Part shown: one piece after another, positions 7,550 through 11,643 of the stretch
Layout of the letters: each line of letters opens with the position of its first letter
Position numbering within the stretch: the stretch's first letter is position 1
Source: an uncultured Acetatifactor sp.
GTDB taxonomy: Bacteria > Bacillota > Clostridia > Lachnospirales > Lachnospiraceae
Reading direction: 5' to 3'
NCBI GenBank assembly: GCA_910586515.1
Contig: CAJUGL010000083.1
Location: 1 to 11,643 of the forward strand
Length of the DNA stretch: 11,643 bases
Translations under genes and position numbers: made by a program
Notes under the pieces: model-generated
Database searches by the model: none
What the model saw: the letters and a program-made list of their open reading frames with translations, nothing else
What the model was told of the DNA's origin: nothing

Positions 7550-8894
7550 AATGGGGGTCATGCCCATAGACAGGCTTTTGCTGTCCATGTCCCTGCCCAT
7601 GATGATTTCCATGCTTGTGCAGGCGCTTTACAATATTGTGGACAGCATTTTTGTGTCCAGAATCAACGAATATGCCCTTCGGGCCGTATCTCTGGCATTT
7701 CCCATCCAGAGTTTGATGATTGCCGTGTCAGTGGGCACCGCGGTGGGAATCAATGCCTTCCTGTCCAGGACCCTGGGGGAGAAGGAATACCAGAAGGCCA
7801 ATACCATTGCGGCCAACGGGGTTTTTGTGGAACTGATGAGCTATGTGGTATTTGCCCTGGTGGGCATTTTCGCAAGCCGTCCCTTTTTTGCCAGTCAGAC
7901 CGCCATTGAACAGGTGCGGGAGTATGGAACCACTTATCTGACCATCTGCTGTACCGCGGGCATCGGTATCTTTATGCAGGTTACGTTTGAGCGTCTGCTG
8001 CAGTCCACGGGCAGGACTTTCTACGCCATGATTACCCAGGGCGTGGGGGCGATCATCAACCTGATTATGGACCCCATTCTGATTTTCGGGTATTTCGGGA
8101 TGCCGGAAATGGGGGTGGCGGGGGCGGCCGCAGCCACGGTACTGGGACAGATCGCCGCTGCGGTACTGGCCATTGTGTTTAATGTGAAAGTAAACCGGGA
8201 GATTCATCTGTCTTTCCGGGGATTCAGGCCGGATAAAAAACTCATTGCAGGGATTTACAGGGTGGGCATTCCTTCTATTATTATGCAGGCCATCGGCTCT
8301 GTGATGACCTACGGCATGAACCTGATTCTGGAGGCCTTCGGCACGGCCCAAACCGTATTCGGGATTTACTTTAAGCTTCAGAGCTTTATCTTTATGCCTG
8401 TGTTCGGCCTGAACAGCGGCATGGTGCCCATCATTGCCTACAATTTCGGCGCGGGCAGCAAGGAGCGGGTGGTGCGGACCATGAAGAGCAGCATCAAGTA
8501 TGCGGTGGGTATCATGCTGGCAGGTCTGGCGGTGATGGAGCTGTTTCCGGCCTGGCTCATCGGGCTGTTTGACGCGGAGGCGTCGTCGGACCTTCTGGTG
8601 ATCGGAATTCCCGCCCTGCGGATTATCTGTTTGAGTTTCTGCTTTGCAGGGTACTGCATTGTGGTGGGAAGCGTATTCCAGGCCCTGGGAAACGGCGTAT
8701 ACAGTATGTTGGTATCCATCGCCAGGCAGCTCTGTGTGCTTTTGCCTGTGGCGTGGCTGTTCTCCCTTAGCGGCAATGTGAATCTGATCTGGTGGGCCTT
8801 CCCCATTGCGGAACTGGTGAGCTTGAGTTTGAGTACCTATTTTCTGATGCGGATCAACAGAGACATCATTGTCCATATCGGGGAAGAGAAATAG
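7518..8894 (+). CDS. MATE-family multidrug/sodium efflux transporter
   Basis: The 458-residue, highly hydrophobic protein has the length and about 12 membrane segments of MATE antiporters, which export cationic drugs or metabolites using Na+ or H+ gradients. Typical family stretches are the N-terminal LSMSLPMMISMLVQALYNIV followed by DSIFVSR, and a repeated pattern in the second half (VGIPSIIMQAIGSVMTYGMN). Start ATG 7518 has AGGAG (7507-7511) 6 nt upstream and lies within the 3' end of the methyltransferase frame, suggesting one transcript with the two genes before it. It converges on the CPBP protease gene, with only 4 nt between the stops and no obvious terminator. Confidence 0.95.
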   Translation: MENQTIPQENKMGVMPIDRLLLSMSLPMMISMLVQALYNIVDSIFVSRINEYALRAVSLAFPIQSLMIAVSVGTAVGINAFLSRTLGEKEYQKANTIAANGVFVELMSYVVFALVGIFASRPFFASQTAIEQVREYGTTYLTICCTAGIGIFMQVTFERLLQSTGRTFYAMITQGVGAIINLIMDPILIFGYFGMPEMGVAGAAAATVLGQIAAAVLAIVFNVKVNREIHLSFRGFRPDKKLIAGIYRVGIPSIIMQAIGSVMTYGMNLILEAFGTAQTVFGIYFKLQSFIFMPVFGLNSGMVPIIAYNFGAGSKERVVRTMKSSIKYAVGIMLAGLAVMELFPAWLIGLFDAEASSDLLVIGIPALRIICLSFCFAGYCIVVGSVFQALGNGVYSMLVSIARQLCVLLPVAWLFSLSGNVNLIWWAFPIAELVSLSLSTYFLMRINRDIIVHIGEEK

Positions 8895-8898
8895 GAGA

Positions 8899-9657
8899 TC
8901 AGGTCTTCGGGTTTGGGGATTGCTGTTTCGGAAGCGTTTTTGTCAGAACAAAAGCATATGCCGCAACCAAAATGAAGTTTACGGCAGAGAACAGAATGCG
9001 TTTTTCTACGGTAAGCGCCGCCTCATTGGCAAAAACGCTGACGGCATTATTGACCGAATGGGCAGCAATACAGGGAAGCAGACTGCCCCCGCCATAGAAA
9101 ATAACAACAAAAAGGAAACCGCAGGCAATGGCGCTCACGATCTGCCAGAGATTGGCCGTTATATCCATTCCGCTGCCGTTGAACAAATTCAGGATATGCC
9201 CCAGACCAAAAGTGACACTGGATATGAGGACTGCCGTTTTTACATTCTCTTTTGCCAGGGCCTTGAATAAAAAGCCTCTGAAAATGACTTCTTCCAGAAA
9301 ACCCATGCAGAGCATGCTTAGGATATAACAGGCTGTGTCCGCTGCCGGATAATTTACGGCAATTCCAAACCAGAGGTTGTGGGACATGAACAGCAGCAGC
9401 GGGAGATACCAGAGAAACCTTCCTGCCGGGGAATGGGGGCTGCATAATCCATAGTACTTTGTCATGCCCTTTTTCCGAAGCCACAGAAACAGCATGACTG
9501 TGAGAAAGGAATTGCATATAAGAGACGCAGAACTGTGGATACCTATGGCATCCGACAGGGGATTGGCCAGTGAGTTTAAAGTACAATAAATGCCAATCCA
9601 TACCAACGCAAAAGTAAGTTCATTCTTTTCAAACAAATCATCCAACCACTTTGTCAT
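8899..9657 (-). CDS. CPBP (CAAX-like) intramembrane glutamic endopeptidase
   Basis: This encodes a 252-residue polytopic membrane protein. The defining motifs of the CPBP/Rce1 family are present in order: EEVIFRG (E122, E123, R127), FGLGH with His 154, and HSVNN (His 200, Asn 203/204). In bacteria such proteins process or protect against peptides (bacteriocin immunity and maturation) or act in envelope stress; the role here is unknown. Start ATG at 9657 is preferred because AGGGGGG (9664-9670 on this strand) is 6 nt upstream. The frame remains open up to 9951, but that extension is Cys/Arg-rich, lies over DNA repeats and TetR coding sequence, and is unlike the family. It is probably expressed with the TetR regulator just upstream (160-nt gap). 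Confidence 0.92.
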   Translation of the reverse strand: MTKWLDDLFEKNELTFALVWIGIYCTLNSLANPLSDAIGIHSSASLICNSFLTVMLFLWLRKKGMTKYYGLCSPHSPAGRFLWYLPLLLFMSHNLWFGIAVNYPAADTACYILSMLCMGFLEEVIFRGFLFKALAKENVKTAVLISSVTFGLGHILNLFNGSGMDITANLWQIVSAIACGFLFVVIFYGGGSLLPCIAAHSVNNAVSVFANEAALTVEKRILFSAVNFILVAAYAFVLTKTLPKQQSPNPKT

Positions 9658-9724
9658 GTGAATCCCCCCTGCCGCCTTTGACGGCTCAAATAGAAATGAA
9701 AAATGCAGTTTTTTGTGCGCTTTG

Positions 9725-9822
9725 GCGCAAAAGCAATCAGAATATGAAAGTCTGCTTTCACAGTTATATCTCTCTGTTCGCTCTGCGCAATACCAATGAG
9801 AATATGGAAGTCTGCTTTCACA
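9725..9822. repeat. Two copies of a 38-bp direct repeat, 60-bp period
   Basis: Bases 9725-9762 and 9785-9822 match at 34 of 38 positions. Both start GCGCAA and end in the block AAGTCTGCTTTCACA. The right copy runs into the last codon and stop of the TetR gene (TGA at 9818-9820 on the minus strand); the left copy lies in the TetR-CPBP gap. A very diverged third copy may exist near 9690-9715, but this is weak. Confidence 0.85.
9745..9820. promoter_or_regulatory. Pair of 16-bp dyads, candidate operators upstream of CPBP gene
   Basis: Each repeat copy contains a dyad: TGAAAG-TCTG-CTTTCA at 9745-9760 (perfect 6-bp arms) and TGGAAG-TCTG-CTTTCA at 9805-9820 (one mismatch). On the minus strand the first dyad follows a TATAAC hexamer (9763-9768) with a poor TTGCGC -35 at 16 bp, so it would sit near a transcription start for the CPBP gene. 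The dyad differs from the one at the TetR promoter, so another regulator or an RNA hairpin is also possible. Confidence 0.35.
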
Positions 9823-10390
9823 CTTCGCCCTTCTGTGATGCCGAGACTGCCCCCCGGTACGCCCGTTCCAGATGAGCGGAAACAATGGTTTCGTCAAATG
9901 CAAGCGAATTATTTGCGATGAGGCTGGCGTAGCCGTGGGCAAATAATGCAATCGTTAAAAACACTTCTTTCATTTGGTTTTCCTTCATCCCGGTGGCTTC
10001 CTGCATGGCAGCAAGAAGGGGTTTCAGTTCCCGGGAATCGATCATTTCAAGCAGACTGTTCTCCGCCGCATACCCGGATTGAAACAGAAAGCGGAACAGA
10101 TGCGGCTCCTCAATGGCAAAATGGATATAGTTCAGCCCTATGGCGAGCATGAAATCTTCTGCCTGTGGGTCAGCTTTCATCAGATAGCCGGTATGGTACC
10201 TGTCTGTTTTTTCATAGACCACTCTTTTCAGTTCCTCGATCGTTGCAAAATGGTACATCACCGGCTGCGTGGAACAGTTCAGCTTTTTTGACACTGTCCT
10301 TGCATTGATGTTTTCCGCCCCTTCTTCCCGGGCGATTTCAAACCCGGCGTCAATAATCATATCTCTTGTAATCTTTGCTTTCGGCGGCAT
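9818..10390 (-). CDS. TetR/AcrR-family transcriptional regulator
   Basis: This 190-residue protein has an N-terminal helix-turn-helix (about residues 8-52: ITRDMIIDAGFEIAREEGAE, then ARTVSKKLNCSTQPVMYHF) and an all-helical ligand-binding C-terminal region (LNYIHFAIEEPHLFRFLFQ) of the type seen in TetR proteins with a WHG-like domain. Start ATG at 10390 has AGGAAA (10396-10401 on this strand) 5 nt upstream. It is transcribed from a near-consensus promoter overlapped by a large dyad, so autorepression is likely. The adjacent same-strand CPBP protease gene is the most obvious regulatory target; the divergent methyltransferase gene at 10746 is another. The ligand is unknown. Confidence 0.93.
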   Translation of the reverse strand: MPPKAKITRDMIIDAGFEIAREEGAENINARTVSKKLNCSTQPVMYHFATIEELKRVVYEKTDRYHTGYLMKADPQAEDFMLAIGLNYIHFAIEEPHLFRFLFQSGYAAENSLLEMIDSRELKPLLAAMQEATGMKENQMKEVFLTIALFAHGYASLIANNSLAFDETIVSAHLERAYRGAVSASQKGEV

Positions 10391-10409
10391 TTTGATTTCC
10401 TGCCTTTGT

Positions 10410-10437
10410 ATAATTATTGTTATATAACATCAATTAT
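10410..10437. promoter_or_regulatory. 28-bp dyad, likely TetR autoregulatory operator
   Basis: A perfect 12-bp palindrome, TGTTATATAACA (10418-10429), is flanked by ATAATT (10410-10415) and AATTAT (10432-10437), which are reverse complements placed symmetrically about the same centre. Only the two base pairs between core and arms break the symmetry. The site overlaps the -10 element and expected start point of the TetR promoter, the usual place for a TetR repressor to act on its own gene. Confidence 0.6.
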
Positions 10438-10461
10438 ATATCGTTCCGCAGGTATTGTCAA
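10433..10461 (-). promoter_or_regulatory. Consensus sigma-A promoter of the TetR gene
   Basis: Reading the minus strand, TTGACA (10461-10456) and TATAAT (10438-10433) are both perfect consensus hexamers separated by exactly 17 bp. The start point would fall near 10426, giving a leader of about 35 nt that contains the RBS. This is the strongest promoter seen in the window. Confidence 0.85.
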
Positions 10462-10577
10462 GGATTGAATAGGAGCGTGTTTGGATTATCCTGCTTCTTA
10501 GCCTGCTTCTTTTGGTTGGGATTTTTGCTGTCGGAGCAGGAAGATCTAAAGAAATCTTTATGGTTTTTATGGTTTTC

Positions 10578-10600
10578 TCTTTATACTTCCTCTTTATACT
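10578..10600. repeat. Short direct repeat TCTTTATACT
   Basis: TCTTTATACT is repeated exactly at 10578-10587 and 10591-10600, a 13-bp period, immediately after a TTTATGG/TTTTATGG duplication. The second copy contains TATACT, a possible -10, but no matching -35 is present. It may be simple slippage or a regulator site. Confidence 0.4.
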
Positions 10601-10745
10601 GAAAGCATCAAATGACAGCATAGCACGTTGAATTTATATAAGTCCAGTTAAGAAATGTCAGTGCTTTTGAAAGATAATTTCCATGACAGGAAAGTCGCAA
10701 AGGTTTCGTGCTAGGCGAAGCGATTTAAATAAGGAGGAACATCTT

Positions 10746-11339
10746 ATGTGGCAGTTTTTAAGAGAATACATCAGTGCTCCGGACACGATCGGAGCCATTG
10801 CACCCAGCAGCAGGCATCTGGCGGCGGCCATGACGGCTTCTATTGATTTCGATAAAGCGCGCTGCATTGTGGAATACGGGGCGGGGACAGGCGTATTTAC
10901 CAGAGAGGTGGCGGCAGGAAAGCGGCGGGATACGACTTATATCGTGATTGAACAAAATGACCGTTTCTACGAAATGCTGCGGAAACAGTTCCATGGAATG
11001 CCGGGAGTGGTGCTGATCCATGGAGATGCCGGAAATGTATGCGGTTACTTAAGAGAACAGGGGTTTTCACATGCGGATTATATCATTTCCGGTCTGCCGT
11101 TTACATCTCTTCCCCGGCAGGTGTCCCGCAGAATACTGTCGCAGACGCAAAAGGCCATGGGAACCGAAGGCGTGTTTACTACATTTCAGTATACACTGCT
11201 GCGGAAAAGCTTTCTGGAACAATATTTCAATATCCAGAGGATTGTACGGATCTGGCGAAATCTCCCCCCGGCATATGTGCTGCACATGAAACTAAAATCC
11301 TGCCATGCCAGGCAGATTTCCGCGAATGATGCGGTGTGA
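10746..11339 (+). CDS. Phospholipid N-methyltransferase-like (PmtA-like) SAM methyltransferase
   Basis: Predicted 197-residue protein. ATG 10746 is chosen because AAGGAGG (10731-10737) is 8 nt upstream and the protein then begins with the family's typical FLREYISAPDTIGAIAPSS. SAM motif I is IVEYGAGTGVFT (41-52), and GLPFTSLP (from residue 115) matches the SGLPF-type motif of bacterial phospholipid N-methyltransferases and their rRNA-adenine-methylase-like relatives. These methylate membrane lipid head groups, but many clostridial members are uncharacterised, so the substrate is inferred. It is followed after 22 nt by a DedA/VTT-like gene, almost certainly in the same operon. Confidence 0.8.
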   Translation: MWQFLREYISAPDTIGAIAPSSRHLAAAMTASIDFDKARCIVEYGAGTGVFTREVAAGKRRDTTYIVIEQNDRFYEMLRKQFHGMPGVVLIHGDAGNVCGYLREQGFSHADYIISGLPFTSLPRQVSRRILSQTQKAMGTEGVFTTFQYTLLRKSFLEQYFNIQRIVRIWRNLPPAYVLHMKLKSCHARQISANDAV

Positions 11340-11361
11340 AACAATAGCAGGAGGTGATGTT

Positions 11362-11643
11362 ATGTGGTGTGTCTATTTTCTTATCTGCGTGCTGCTCCCT
11401 ATATGTGTTCCGGTGCCGGAAACGGCAGTGGTACTGTGGGGAACCGGACAGATCGGCAGCCTGGGGGCCTTTTTCCTCGGGGTCACAGGTTCCGTTCTGG
11501 GATTGGCGATTATGTATTCCTTATCTTCTCTGATTGCAAATCGTATTTCAAGGGAGAAGAAAGAGCAAAGGCAGCTGGCGTGGCTGCGGCAGCTGACGGG
11601 GCGGTACCGCTTTTGGATTCTCGGCATACTGCTGATCGTTCCG
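11362..11643 (+). CDS. DedA/VTT-domain-like membrane protein (partial, cut by window end)
   Basis: Only the first 94 residues are present and the frame is open at the window edge. The start follows the strong Shine-Dalgarno AGGAGGTGAT (11349-11358). The sequence has a membrane segment LICVLLPICVPVPETAVVLW with the Pro/Glu entry motif seen in DedA/VTT (SNARE-associated) proteins, then a Gly-rich second hydrophobic segment (GAFFLGVTGSVLGLAIMYSL), a basic loop (SREKKEQRQ) and a further membrane segment. DedA/VTT proteins are lipid scramblase/flippase-like. Placement behind a PmtA-like methyltransferase supports a joint membrane-lipid role, as inference. Confidence 0.65.
   Translation, partial: MWCVYFLICVLLPICVPVPETAVVLWGTGQIGSLGAFFLGVTGSVLGLAIMYSLSSLIANRISREKKEQRQLAWLRQLTGRYRFWILGILLIVP

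Larger units (their letters stand above)
10391..10745. other. 355-nt divergent spacer between TetR and PmtA-like genes
   Basis: Besides the TetR promoter and operator, this AT-rich spacer holds small direct repeats (CCTGCTTCTT-type near 10490-10515, and TCTTTATACT at 10578-10587 and 10591-10600). I found no convincing -35/-10 pair facing the rightward gene and no recognisable RNA. A 61-codon frame over 10417-10602 begins at a TTG inside the operator and is not credible as a gene. Confidence 0.6.

Noticed and set aside
7728..8876. 382-codon minus-strand frame opposite the MATE gene
   Set aside because: The His/Gln/Asn-rich composition is what antisense of a hydrophobic membrane protein gives; no recognisable motif.
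9707..9733. GCGC-TTTG-GCGC hairpin as a terminator
   Set aside because: The stem is only 4 bp and neither strand has a following T-tract; flanking A/T runs fall on the wrong sides.
9725..9822. Direct repeats as a CRISPR array
   Set aside because: Only two imperfect copies, a 22-bp interval, overlap with the TetR stop codon, and no cas genes.
9658..9951. N-terminal extension of the CPBP protease frame
   Set aside because: It is Cys/Arg-rich, translated from the direct repeats and from antisense-frame TetR coding DNA, while a good RBS and family-like start exist at 9657.
10417..10602. 61-codon hydrophobic ORF in the TetR upstream region
   Set aside because: It starts at a TTG inside the operator dyad without an RBS and crosses the TetR promoter; composition reflects AT-rich spacer DNA.

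Overview
The window reads as chromosomal DNA of an anaerobic Gram-positive bacterium of the Bacillota, most likely a Lachnospiraceae-type gut clostridium. This is inferred from the strong purine-rich Shine-Dalgarno sites, the stand-alone molybdenum hydroxylase subunit and the mix of small GNAT, HAD, MATE, CPBP and TetR genes. No rRNA, tRNA, CRISPR array, transposase or integrase is visible.

Left part (1-2803): a short reading-frame remnant (52-159) ends just before a large, comparatively AT-rich gene (170-2803). That gene encodes a two-NTPase protein: a MinD/ParA-like domain with the variant P-loop KGGVGRT, then a second AAA/STAND-like P-loop domain and a probable winged-helix tail. It is the best candidate here for an unusual system, plausibly a signalling or conflict (defence) ATPase whose partners lie off the left edge or were deleted.

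Centre left (2890-5271): an abrupt change to GC-rich sequence coincides with a xanthine dehydrogenase-family molybdopterin subunit. No FAD or 2Fe-2S subunit gene follows it. A 351-nt spacer (5272-5622) holds a long inverted repeat enclosing smaller hairpins, a possible 48-codon lipoprotein-like ORF, and a 15-bp tandem repeat.

Centre (5623-8894): a + strand operon-like run of a GNAT acetyltransferase fused to a Cof-type HAD phosphatase, an N-terminally incomplete SAM methyltransferase overlapping its end, and a MATE efflux transporter. The fusion point and the HAD/methyltransferase junction both look like places where small indels or deletions joined once separate genes.

Right part (8899-10390, minus strand): a CPBP (CAAX-like) membrane protease lies downstream of a TetR-family regulator. 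The regulator has a consensus promoter overlapped by a 28-bp dyad, a likely autoregulatory operator. Two copies of a 38-bp direct repeat, each with a TGAAAG-N4-CTTTCA-type dyad, lie at the TetR/CPBP boundary.

Right edge (10746-11643): a phospholipid N-methyltransferase-like protein followed after 22 nt by the start of a DedA/VTT-like membrane protein cut by the window end. The pair probably acts on membrane lipids.
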